This document shows positions 9,016-17,830 of a stretch of 64,000 nucleotides of DNA, piece by piece. The DNA comes from an uncultured Sulfurovum sp. (GTDB lineage: Bacteria > Campylobacterota > Campylobacteria > Campylobacterales > Sulfurovaceae), in contig CACVAU010000072.1 of assembly GCA_902727915.1 (NCBI GenBank), positions 1 to 64,000 of the forward strand, read 5' to 3'. The position numbers and the translations under genes are program-made. The notes beneath the pieces are model-generated. The model was not told where the DNA came from and made no database searches. It worked only from the letters and a program-made list of their open reading frames with translations. Numbering within the stretch: the first letter of the stretch is position 1; every line of letters starts with the position of its first letter.

Positions 9016-9177
9016 TCGACTTCCTTTGGATAGATTATAGTTTTTAACTAATAAACAACTTTAAGATAAAAAAACTAAGATTAAAATTAAAGTATTATTA
9101 TTTTATAAAATTACATTGTTTAAATAAGTTATAAATTACATGATAGAATAAGAGATGTTTTATTATATACTTATCTA

Positions 9178-10974
9178 TTAATAACTAACAGTATCTGTTT
9201 TTAAAATTTTAGCAATTTTTTGAGAAGATGCGACTGAAATTTCCTTAAATGTAGCTTCTTCAATGGCTTTAAATGTACCAAAATAATTTAATAATTTTTT
9301 AACAGTAGCCGGACCAATTCCTTTTTTTTGAAGTAGTGAATTTTGTGTGTCATCTTTTCGTTTTTTATTTTGGTGATAAGTAATGGCAAAACGATGTGCT
9401 TCATCTCTTTGTCGTTGGACCCATTGTAAACGTTTATCGCTTGGTTGTAGTTCAAAGACAGATGTTTCTGTATAGATGATGTCTTTAGCAGCTCCTTTCG
9501 CTCGGTGTGCCTTATTATCTAACTTTTCTTTGGCAATGGCAATGACTTCTAAATTAACCTGAGCATTGTTTAACAGTACAACAGCCAATTTTCTGAGTGT
9601 TTCTCCTCCATCAAGTATCCATAAGTCAGGGGGAGATTGTTGTGAAAAGTTCTCAATTCTACGGCTTAACAGTTCTTTCATTTGTCCATATTCATCTTTT
9701 ACATTTAATGCATAACGTCGATAATCTTTTTTTAACCATTGACCATTAGACCAAACAACCATGGCACCTACAGTTGCAGATCCCATCATATGTGAGTTAT
9801 CAAAACATTCTATTTTTGCAGGGATGGTTGAGAGTTCAAAAAGCTCAGCTATTTTAGGTTCAATATTTTCTTCTTGCTTCTCTTTTTTAAGAATTTCTTC
9901 TGCATTTTTAATGGCTAAACCTGTAAGTTTTAATTTTGTACCACGTTGAGGGTGTAAAATTTCTATTTTTCTCTTTAATCTTTTAGAGAGTAGGTGTGCA
10001 ACTTCTTCTTGGTCATCAAAAGCATGTGCAACTAAAATGGTTTTTGATATTTGAGGAGCATCAACATGGTAAAAGGCTAAAAGGGCTTGTTTATAGGCTT
10101 CATTTTCATCATAAATATCAGAAGCTCGGAAAGTTGAAAAAGAAGAAGAGATAATCCGTCCATTACGCATAAAGAGTTTAACAATTGTCCCACGGTTTTG
10201 GGTGTTGATAATGGCGAAAATATCCAAATTTTCATTATTGGCTAAGTCGATGTTTGAACTAATGGTGAGTGTTTCAATGATTTTTATGTTATCACGAAGG
10301 GTTGCTGCTTCTTCATAACGTTCATTGATTGCCAGTTCTGTCATTTTTTCTTGAAGTTTTTCTATTAAAATAGAACGTTTTGAGATGGATTTTTTTACTT
10401 TATTAACAATTTTTTTGTACGTATCAGAGGTAATTTTTTCTTCACAAGGAGCTAGGCATTTCTCTATTTGATGAAATAAACAGGCTTTTCCTTCAGCCAA
10501 GCATGATTTACTTTGGACTAAAGGAAAAAGTTCATAAATTGTATCAAGTAAAACCTTTGCCCCATTAGGGAAAGGCCCATAATAGGAGATGCTTTTTCCT
10601 TTAATAACCTTACGTGTTAATTCAAAACGAGGATAAGGCTGGGTTTCATCAATATAAATATAAGGATAAGTTTTATCATCTCGTAATAAAATATTGTACT
10701 TGGGGTTTAGTTGTTTAATAAGCGAATTTTCTAAAATAAGCGCATCATCTTCGCTATCGACAATGACATATTTAATGTGACTGGCCTGTTCTAACATACG
10801 TAAAATACGCAATCCTTGTTTAGGATTAGGATGAAGTGTCGGTTTAAAACGCCAATAAGATTTAACACGGTTTTTTAAATTTTTGGCTTTTCCGACATAA
10901 AGCAGTTTATGGTGTTTATCAAAATATTGATAAACACCAGGGTTGGTAGGGAGGTTCTGAATGGTTTCTATCAT
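9178..10974 (-). CDS. uvrC: Excinuclease ABC subunit C
   Basis: 598 residues, normal length. The N-terminal GIY-YIG nuclease domain includes NPGVYQYFDKHHKLLYVGKAKNL at residues 11-33, split here as GVYQYF and LYVGKAKNL. A UVR segment lies near 200-230, the RNase H-like C-terminal nuclease includes CFDNSHMMGSATVG, and a helix-hairpin-helix (GIGPATVKKLLNYFG) ends the protein. UvrC makes both incisions in nucleotide excision repair after UvrAB loading. It lies between two signalling operons on the same strand, 23 bp downstream of the second hybrid kinase, so it may be read through from that operon. Confidence 0.97.
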   Translation of the reverse strand: MIETIQNLPTNPGVYQYFDKHHKLLYVGKAKNLKNRVKSYWRFKPTLHPNPKQGLRILRMLEQASHIKYVIVDSEDDALILENSLIKQLNPKYNILLRDDKTYPYIYIDETQPYPRFELTRKVIKGKSISYYGPFPNGAKVLLDTIYELFPLVQSKSCLAEGKACLFHQIEKCLAPCEEKITSDTYKKIVNKVKKSISKRSILIEKLQEKMTELAINERYEEAATLRDNIKIIETLTISSNIDLANNENLDIFAIINTQNRGTIVKLFMRNGRIISSSFSTFRASDIYDENEAYKQALLAFYHVDAPQISKTILVAHAFDDQEEVAHLLSKRLKRKIEILHPQRGTKLKLTGLAIKNAEEILKKEKQEENIEPKIAELFELSTIPAKIECFDNSHMMGSATVGAMVVWSNGQWLKKDYRRYALNVKDEYGQMKELLSRRIENFSQQSPPDLWILDGGETLRKLAVVLLNNAQVNLEVIAIAKEKLDNKAHRAKGAAKDIIYTETSVFELQPSDKRLQWVQRQRDEAHRFAITYHQNKKRKDDTQNSLLQKKGIGPATVKKLLNYFGTFKAIEEATFKEISVASSQKIAKILKTDTVSY

Positions 10975-10997
10975 AAAGGTATTGTAGCCTAATATTA

Positions 10998-13589
10998 TTA
11001 GTTAATAAAGTTGGCTAAAACTTCTTTTAGTTCATCCAAATTCATTGGTTTTGGAAGATAGGCATCCATCCCTTTTGCTAGATATTTTTCTCGGTCACCT
11101 TGCAGTGCATTGGCTGTAAGTGCAACAATGGGTACATGTTTTTGTTGTGAATTTATTTCAAATGAAAGTATCTGTTCTGTTGCTTCAACCCCACCCATAA
11201 TAGGCATTTGAATGTCCATAAAAATAATATCATATTTTTTCTCTTTTCTTGATGCTAAGGCTTCGACACCATTAGAGACAACAGTGACATTTAAACCAAG
11301 TCTTTGGAGTACACTTTTAATAAGTTTTTGATTAATAAAGTTATCTTCGGCAACAAGTGCTTCTACAGCAGTAAATTTTTGAGTTACTTTTTCTTTTTTT
11401 TGTGTTGATTTTTTTTCTGTTTCAGTTAATATTTCTAGGGACTTTATACTTCGTGTAAAATTGACAGGTTTATGTAAAATTTTGTCTAATTTTCCTCGTA
11501 TATTTAGCAGTTCTTGTTCTCTGTTATCTGCAACAATAAGTACAATTTTTAGAGGAAGATCAAGGAAATATTCTATTTCTCCTTCATGGTCAAAGCACTT
11601 GTAGTCAATAAAGAGTAAATCAGGTAAGTTAGATACTTCTAAGTTGAGTAGTTCTCTTGGGGTATAAGTTAAAAACTTTGCTTGTAAATACTCACTGTAA
11701 AATTGTAAATTTTTATCTATATGTTGCTGATTAAGAGGAGGAATGTAGCCTATTGTATAGGCACTCAAATTATTGATAGAACGTGGGGATAGATTGTTCG
11801 GTTTTTCAAGTTTAAGGGTAAAAAAGAATTTAGCTCCTTTGCCTAATTGACTCTCTATGTCTAGTTTTCCTCCCATATATTTAATAAACTGACTGGCAAT
11901 ACTAAGTCCTAATCCTGTTCCCCCATATTTTCTACTCGTACTGGCATCTGCTTGTGAAAAAGCATTAAAAATTTCTTTTTTCTCTTTATGACTAATACCG
12001 ATGCCTGAGTCTTCTACTGAGAAGAATAGTTCAACATTTTTATCTTCTGTTTGGGTTTGGGTAATGACTCGACGAATATTAATGTTAATCATTCCCTTTT
12101 GAGGTGTAAATTTAACAGCATTAGAAATTAGATTGGTAAGAATTTGTGTTATTTTAGTAGGATCTCCAAAGAGTTTAACAGGTATTTCAGGATCAATATA
12201 GATCTTTAATTCTATCTCTTTTTCACGTGCCTTAGCCACGTAAGTGTCAATTGAAGCTTCAAATTTTTCGATGGGATTAAACAAGATATGTTCTAAAATT
12301 ATCTTACCTGCTTTAATTTTAGAAAAGTCTAAAATATCATTCACAATATGCATTAAATTATCAGAACTTTCTTCTATTATGTCAACAATTTCTGTTTGTT
12401 CTTCCGAAAGTTTGGTGACTTTTAGCTCTTTGGTAAAACCAATAATTCCATTAAGTGGGGTACGAATTTCATGTGACATATTAGCAAGAAATAAATCTTT
12501 TGCACGACTGGGTTCTTTAATTTCATTGGCAAGAAATTCATATACTTCAACACTTGAATTATGGGTTAAGATTTCTTTAATTTCTCGTTTTTTATTTTCA
12601 TCTAAATCTACTTCTATCTCTTTAACCGTATTTTTTAACATTCTTTGGTCTTTATCTATTTTATTTAGGATTCTTAAGATGGCTGACAGTAATGCTAAGA
12701 GAATTAAAATAAGTAAGGCAATGATAATATAACGGTACATTTCACCTTTATATTCTAAAAAACGATTTTTTAAGTAGTTACCATGGATATTACTTAGTAA
12801 TTTTTGAATGTGGTTAATCTTACTTTTTTGTTGTTGAGCATTGTGATACCATTGCTCAAAACTAAAAGGGTACTTTTCACTTTTCGTAGCTATGAAAATT
12901 TCAACACGCTCCTTTTCACCTACTTTTGAAAAATGACGTGTATTGTAGATGTTTTCAATACTAGTAAGTAATGTTTCATCTTCAATACTTGTAAACGTAG
13001 GCATTTGTCGAAGACTTAGAATTTTTTCCCAAAATAGAATGTCCTCATCTGCCATTGAAATTTTATGTTTTAACACAAAGGCTAAAAAACTATTTTCCAT
13101 ATTAATATTGGTTCTCAATTTAATAAGCTGAATTTCACTATTATTATCGTGAAAAAGTTTTAGTGCTTCCATTTTTGAATAGATGGGCTTAATAATTTCA
13201 GAATGAAAAGCGTTAAAAAGTAATCTTGTATAATTTGGAGAGAGTAGGTCAACTTCTTTACGAATTGTGAGTAAAGCGTTTATCTCTTGTTTTAAGTTAA
13301 ACGCTTCATTTTTTTTAAGTTGTAGATTAACTTCTTTACGTTGTTGGTTAAGTAGGGTTAAGTTATTTTGGTTGGGTTCTATGAGATAGAGTGTGGACTT
13401 TAATCGCTCTTCTTCTAAGGATTTTAAGAGTTGGTTTCCGTGGTTAAATATTTCTCTTTTATGAAGGGTTGCTTCTATGGGTTGATACCTCAAATACTTT
13501 AAAAAAGCAAAATAGGTTGAGATAGATAATAAAAGAGTGGTGATAAAGATGAGTGTTAATGAAATACTTTTTTTTGAGAATAGCTTCAT
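10998..13589 (-). CDS. Hybrid sensor histidine kinase with NIT-like periplasmic domain
   Basis: 863 residues. Membrane segments at about 9-31 and 285-306 bracket a roughly 250-residue periplasmic all-helical domain. SLEEERLKSTLYL near its start resembles the ERxxS pattern of nitrate/nitrite-sensing (NIT) domains. HisKA carries H373 in ANMSHEIRTPLNG, followed by an ATPase domain (DSGIGI, GGTGLGL), a degenerate receiver-like stretch (about 610-705) and a functional receiver with D792 in FMDIQMPIMGG. It shares architecture and many identical motifs with the hybrid kinase at 4968-7436. Two small exported PilJ-like proteins are encoded just upstream with 12-14 bp gaps and probably bind the same or a related ligand. 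Confidence 0.88.
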   Translation of the reverse strand: MKLFSKKSISLTLIFITTLLLSISTYFAFLKYLRYQPIEATLHKREIFNHGNQLLKSLEEERLKSTLYLIEPNQNNLTLLNQQRKEVNLQLKKNEAFNLKQEINALLTIRKEVDLLSPNYTRLLFNAFHSEIIKPIYSKMEALKLFHDNNSEIQLIKLRTNINMENSFLAFVLKHKISMADEDILFWEKILSLRQMPTFTSIEDETLLTSIENIYNTRHFSKVGEKERVEIFIATKSEKYPFSFEQWYHNAQQQKSKINHIQKLLSNIHGNYLKNRFLEYKGEMYRYIIIALLILILLALLSAILRILNKIDKDQRMLKNTVKEIEVDLDENKKREIKEILTHNSSVEVYEFLANEIKEPSRAKDLFLANMSHEIRTPLNGIIGFTKELKVTKLSEEQTEIVDIIEESSDNLMHIVNDILDFSKIKAGKIILEHILFNPIEKFEASIDTYVAKAREKEIELKIYIDPEIPVKLFGDPTKITQILTNLISNAVKFTPQKGMININIRRVITQTQTEDKNVELFFSVEDSGIGISHKEKKEIFNAFSQADASTSRKYGGTGLGLSIASQFIKYMGGKLDIESQLGKGAKFFFTLKLEKPNNLSPRSINNLSAYTIGYIPPLNQQHIDKNLQFYSEYLQAKFLTYTPRELLNLEVSNLPDLLFIDYKCFDHEGEIEYFLDLPLKIVLIVADNREQELLNIRGKLDKILHKPVNFTRSIKSLEILTETEKKSTQKKEKVTQKFTAVEALVAEDNFINQKLIKSVLQRLGLNVTVVSNGVEALASRKEKKYDIIFMDIQMPIMGGVEATEQILSFEINSQQKHVPIVALTANALQGDREKYLAKGMDAYLPKPMNLDELKEVLANFIN

Positions 13590-13601
13590 GTCATTTCCTA
13601 T

Positions 13602-14360
13602 TTATAAGTTTTGCTTGTGATGATTGGCTAACTCAATAAGTAAGGTCTTGATATAAGTATTTGAAGTAAGTAGGAGATTAGGAAAACTACTCTCTTCAAG
13701 ATTGGTAAAAAAAGTTTGATTGTATTCCCAAATATTTTGTATTTTAGTTAATTTTTTTCTCAGTCTATGGGGGTAGTTGTATTTTGAAATTAGTTGAAGA
13801 TTATTGTTGATTTCTTGGATTATTTTATACATTTCAATGTGGTGTACACGGTTTTTGAGACCAATTTGAAATGCCATATAATATTTACTGGTACTTTCGA
13901 TTAGGTATTTTAATTCTTTACAATGGATGAGCATACTTTCTTCTTTAGAAAATTGGTAGCGATGTTGTTCCGAAATGGATCTGGCACCTTCTAAAAAATA
14001 TTTACTGGCATCAAGTAGGAGTCGCGCGTGTTTTTTTTGAGGGTTTTCTAGGGGAAGTTGTTGAATATATTCAAGCCGATAACGGTAAAAATTCAGTATG
14101 TTCATGGTGATGGTATTTTGTGTGGTGTTTGCGATTTTATTAATATTTTTTTCAAGTTGTTTAATATTGTCTTTAAATTTACTTTGTAATATTAAATCAT
14201 TTGGTCGTTTATAAAGTAAAAAGTAATCGGTTGTAATTTTTTGGGCTAAATATTGTATGTTTTCTCGTGCTTCAATAATTTTCACATCACCTCTAGTAAG
14301 AGCAAAAGTACTTTGTGTAAGAAGTAATAAAATAACAATGACATACAGAGCTTTTTTCAT
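13602..14360 (-). CDS. Exported PilJ/NarX-type helical sensor protein (two domains)
   Basis: 252 residues with a signal peptide (about 1-20, ending STFA). The mature part is all helical. ENIQYLAQKITTDYFLLYK resembles the (R/Q)QRMLSQR-IxK-Y pattern of the PilJ/NarX N-terminal ligand domain, and a second, weaker copy begins near ELKYLIESTSKYYMAFQ, suggesting an internal duplication. There is no membrane anchor or kinase part, so it should be free in the periplasm. Its place directly before a hybrid kinase suggests a periplasmic binding partner for that kinase. The ligand (nitrate or nitrite would be the family precedent) is not shown by the sequence. Confidence 0.7.
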   Translation of the reverse strand: MKKALYVIVILLLLTQSTFALTRGDVKIIEARENIQYLAQKITTDYFLLYKRPNDLILQSKFKDNIKQLEKNINKIANTTQNTITMNILNFYRYRLEYIQQLPLENPQKKHARLLLDASKYFLEGARSISEQHRYQFSKEESMLIHCKELKYLIESTSKYYMAFQIGLKNRVHHIEMYKIIQEINNNLQLISKYNYPHRLRKKLTKIQNIWEYNQTFFTNLEESSFPNLLLTSNTYIKTLLIELANHHKQNL

Positions 14361-14374
14361 CTTCTCTCCTGTGG

Positions 14375-14794
14375 TTAATTAGATGTTTGCTTATATAGGT
14401 CATGTAATTCTTTCATTTTAGTACTAATGTCATTCATGGCTGTTATAATCATTACTGAATGCTTTTTAGTTTGAGAAAGCTTGTGTGCTATTTTCCATAT
14501 TTTATCTACTTTACTCAGTTTTTCATTAATGAGTTTGGTATTATTTTTATATTGAATTAACTTAAGATGGTTGTCATTAAAATGTTGAATACTATTTTGC
14601 ATATTTTCTTTTTTTTGAGAATTTTTTTGATCAGCTTGAAAAGCGACGTAATTTTTTGAAATTTTTTTAGCTAAATATTGTTGTTGTTTAACAATGGTAA
14701 TCAGTTCAGAACGTATGGTATTAGAGGTACTTGCACTCATAGAAAAGGTAGACGTGAAAAATAATATAACAATTTTTGTATATAATTTATGCAT
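14375..14794 (-). CDS. Small exported PilJ-type protein
   Basis: 139 residues with a signal peptide ending near SMSA (about residue 21). IVKQQQYLAKKISKNYVAFQ is the same motif as in the next gene, so this is a single-domain relative of the 252-residue protein. It heads a three-gene unit (139 aa, 252 aa, hybrid kinase). The upstream 14795-15066 is AT-rich and should hold the promoter. It contains a 7-bp inverted repeat ACAAAGC/GCTTTGT (15004-15034, 17-nt loop) that may end the lprI-like transcript. Function beyond likely ligand binding is unknown. Confidence 0.65.
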   Translation of the reverse strand: MHKLYTKIVILFFTSTFSMSASTSNTIRSELITIVKQQQYLAKKISKNYVAFQADQKNSQKKENMQNSIQHFNDNHLKLIQYKNNTKLINEKLSKVDKIWKIAHKLSQTKKHSVMIITAMNDISTKMKELHDLYKQTSN

Positions 14795-15066
14795 CTTGTT
14801 GCTCCTAAGCTCTTTATGATAATGAGCTTTAAATATTAAGTATTTAGAGGAAGTTTTAAATAATAGTTGACTTTCTCCAGCTCAATTATATCACTTTATT
14901 TAATTTTTAACAACATATTGTGTTTTTTGGTATAATTTTTAGTTATTATTAATATTTTTAAAAATTTAAAATTTAGATAATATTTTGAAGAGAAATACGT
15001 ATGACAAAGCCTTTAGTATATTAAAAAGCTTTGTAGGTTTTAATGAACTGTGGTCAAAAAATTACT

Positions 15067-15882
15067 CTATTGACAAGGAATTTTTTTAATCTCGTCAGAG
15101 ACACTTAGTATTTTATCTTTGACTTCTCCTTGCACAATGGCTTTTTCATCATCAAGTCTAATACGAACATTTATGCTATTGGTTTCTCCTTCTTGTTCGT
15201 AGGTGTATTCTGCACTAATAGCTCCTTTCCATAAACTTCCATTAATTTCACCAAAACGTTGGTCTTTTTCTGCAGGTAGGTAGTTGTATTTCCCTTTGAC
15301 ACTACCGTCACCATAGTTTATATTTAAGGTTAATTCGGTTATATCCTTAAAATTTGTATTTTTATTATCATTATAAGGTATAACATTTGCATAACAAACT
15401 TGTTCAATTTCACTTTCGTTCTTTGTCTGTGGTATATCATCAGTGATTTGTAGTGCTTGTGAACCTCTACAGCTTTGTCCTTCTTCAGCACCTATGAGCC
15501 ATTGTTTTAAAAATTCAATTCTTTTTAGGGTTAATTCAGCCTTGTAATCGTCGGCACAAAGAGGAAATATACTACCATAATAACCTGCTTCCTTACTATG
15601 AGGAAATTGCATTGAAAAATCAGCATCTCGTAGTTTAATCCATAAACGCTGTGCCTCTTTAAGGTTTTTTAAAAAGGCTTTATTTTTAATATATTTTTGT
15701 TGAATGGCGTAGTAAACACGGTTAAGTTCAGCATCTACTTCTTTAAAATTAATGTTAGCACAGTTATTCATCTCTTTTTGAGTGAGGGCTTTTTCTAAAC
15801 AGTCTAAAGGCTCTTTAGCAAGTGTGGTACTTGTCGAAAGCATTAGTAATATACCGATAATTGTTAATTTGCTATGTCGCAT
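15067..15882 (-). CDS. LprI/DUF1311 family exported protein
   Basis: 271 residues, signal peptide about 1-22 (STTLAKEP). Residues 25-140 form a DUF1311/LprI-type domain: two cysteines in DCLEKALTQKEMNNC, then DAELNRVYYAIQQKY and AQRLWIKLRDADF. The last roughly 90 residues are a beta-rich extension (LNINYGDGSVKGKYNYLP...) absent from minimal LprI proteins. LprI of Mycobacterium inhibits lysozyme; most DUF1311 proteins have no known role. It follows the 7TMR kinases on the same strand with an 85-bp gap and has its own AAGGAT ribosome site. Confidence 0.72.
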   Translation of the reverse strand: MRHSKLTIIGILLMLSTSTTLAKEPLDCLEKALTQKEMNNCANINFKEVDAELNRVYYAIQQKYIKNKAFLKNLKEAQRLWIKLRDADFSMQFPHSKEAGYYGSIFPLCADDYKAELTLKRIEFLKQWLIGAEEGQSCRGSQALQITDDIPQTKNESEIEQVCYANVIPYNDNKNTNFKDITELTLNINYGDGSVKGKYNYLPAEKDQRFGEINGSLWKGAISAEYTYEQEGETNSINVRIRLDDEKAIVQGEVKDKILSVSDEIKKIPCQ

Positions 15883-15967
15883 AGTAATCCTTTTTATGAT
15901 ATTGAAAAATTATTATAAAGCTAGAATGTATCAGAAATGTATCAAGGGACAACTTTTGAGTATTTTT

Positions 15968-17806
15968 TTAATTTTGAAACTCTATTTGAAAACAAACACC
16001 TCCCATAATATTATGACAACTTAGTGAGGTATCCATTAACTCTTTTAGAATTTTTTGTGACATAAAAAGTCCTATTCCTTCGGACTCTTGTTTAGTACTA
16101 AAGTGTGCATCAAAAATTTTATTGATGATTTTTTCATCTATTTCCCCACCATTGTTAAAAATTTGCAAGAGGACATTGTTACCTCTTTTTTCAGCAAAGA
16201 TTGAAAGTTGAGGATTTTCTGTTTGATGAGCGATTAGTGCATCTTGGGCATTATTAAAGATAACTTGTAATACTTGTTGAAATTCATTTAAATAACCATT
16301 AATGTAAATATTTTTAGGAACTTCTAGGCTAACCTTTATGGTGTTTTTTTGATACTCTTCTTGAATGAGTTCAAGGGAGACTTCGATGGCTTCTTTTAAA
16401 TTGAATTGACTACTGTTTCTATCTTTAGAATACAAAGATTTAAAGTCATCAATGGTTTTAGAAAGATAGACGGAAAGGTTTTCAATATCATTGAGTTTAG
16501 AATCAATTTGATTGTTATGGATTCTATTTTTTTTCAACTCAATAGAGATACGCATGATAGATGAATTAATCCGTGTTAAAGGTTGTCTCCATTGATGTGA
16601 GATATTTTCTAATAACTCTGAAAGTGCTTGGATACGCCTAGTTTGTTCTTTATTTTTTTTATTTTCTTCTTGGAGTAGTTTGATACGATGAGAGAGTAGG
16701 TAGGAGAAGGCAAAAGTATCTAATAATATTCCGAGTATATAAGCATAACGTGTTAAAAAGTTATAATCAATTAGCCCCTCATAAAAAAATAAAGTAATAA
16801 AGTTAAAAATTATAAACCATATTTGTGCAAAAATAATGTAAGTAATATAGGGATCTTTTTTACAATAAAGGGAAATTATAATATAAAGATATAGGGTAAC
16901 TGAAAAGGTTGCGACAATTGAAAAAAGATAAAGGGTAGTATAAATATCAATAAAAATATATGAAAAGTTGAAAACATGTAAGAGAAGAATAATATTGGCT
17001 AATTTATTTTCTTTGGGATATAGTTTAGGCATTTGTAAAACATTTTTTATAAAAAGTGTTAAAAATACAATGGAAAAAATAATCATTAAATCAAAAATAA
17101 AATATTTTGCACCATACCAACCTAGATATTTACCCATAAGACCATATTCATAGCTTCCCCACAAAATATTAAAAAATAAATACAGTGAATAATAAAGGTA
17201 GTCTTTAAAAAAAGTTATTAAATATAAGATAAAATGGTAGAACATTAGACCTGCTAGTATGCTTAAGAAAATAATAATTGCTAGATGCCCTGAAGCTAAA
17301 TATTGGGTTGAGTATTGCTCATTAAAAACCATGATACTGTAATATTGATAGATAAAAGAGTTTGCTTGAATGTAAATTATTTTTGTTTCATTAGGTTGAA
17401 GCATAAATTTATAAAGTGCATCGGTTCCATACATTTTTTTGCTTTGATTTGTATCAGAAAGATTTATCTCAAAACTGTTGAGTAGTTTATGATTTTGGGT
17501 TTCATAAAATTTAAGGTATTTTAATCGATAAGCATTATTATGGTGTAAAAAAAGTCTTTGTTTTTGGCTACTTTTATTATTTATTTGAATTTTAACCCAT
17601 AAATGAGTATCCCCATTACTAAAAGATTTTTGATTTTTTCCTTTGAGAAATTTTTGATTTTTGATTTCTTGAAATTTCATATTTTTACTTTCATCTATAT
17701 AGTAATTTACTTCAAAATCTTTGAATTTAATCTCATTGTTTTCTATGGAGATATTAGCAAAAATTAAACTCGTAAATAATAAATAAGTTATTATGAATGA
17801 ACGCAA
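15968..17806 (-). CDS. 7TMR-DISM sensor histidine kinase (copy 1)
   Basis: 612 residues. Signal peptide, then a periplasmic 7TMR-DISM extracellular beta domain (about 20-165), seven membrane helices (about 172-375), a short coiled coil, HisKA with H404 in ENISHQWRQPL, and an ATPase domain ending in IFDAHFSTKQESEGIGLFMS. The extracellular domain type is thought to bind carbohydrate-like ligands. It is a close paralogue of the next gene: same length and colinear motifs with no visible gap. The two genes are 24 bp apart and probably cotranscribed, divergent from a response regulator. Confidence 0.9.
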   Translation of the reverse strand: MRSFIITYLLFTSLIFANISIENNEIKFKDFEVNYYIDESKNMKFQEIKNQKFLKGKNQKSFSNGDTHLWVKIQINNKSSQKQRLFLHHNNAYRLKYLKFYETQNHKLLNSFEINLSDTNQSKKMYGTDALYKFMLQPNETKIIYIQANSFIYQYYSIMVFNEQYSTQYLASGHLAIIIFLSILAGLMFYHFILYLITFFKDYLYYSLYLFFNILWGSYEYGLMGKYLGWYGAKYFIFDLMIIFSIVFLTLFIKNVLQMPKLYPKENKLANIILLLHVFNFSYIFIDIYTTLYLFSIVATFSVTLYLYIIISLYCKKDPYITYIIFAQIWFIIFNFITLFFYEGLIDYNFLTRYAYILGILLDTFAFSYLLSHRIKLLQEENKKNKEQTRRIQALSELLENISHQWRQPLTRINSSIMRISIELKKNRIHNNQIDSKLNDIENLSVYLSKTIDDFKSLYSKDRNSSQFNLKEAIEVSLELIQEEYQKNTIKVSLEVPKNIYINGYLNEFQQVLQVIFNNAQDALIAHQTENPQLSIFAEKRGNNVLLQIFNNGGEIDEKIINKIFDAHFSTKQESEGIGLFMSQKILKELMDTSLSCHNIMGGVCFQIEFQN

Positions 17807-17830
17807 ATTAATTTCCTTTTTTATTTTATT

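Noticed and set aside
12244..12732. 162-residue plus-strand frame opposite the second hybrid kinase
   Set aside because: Antisense shadow of the conserved kinase domain; serine-rich composition results from the reverse complement of the coding sequence.
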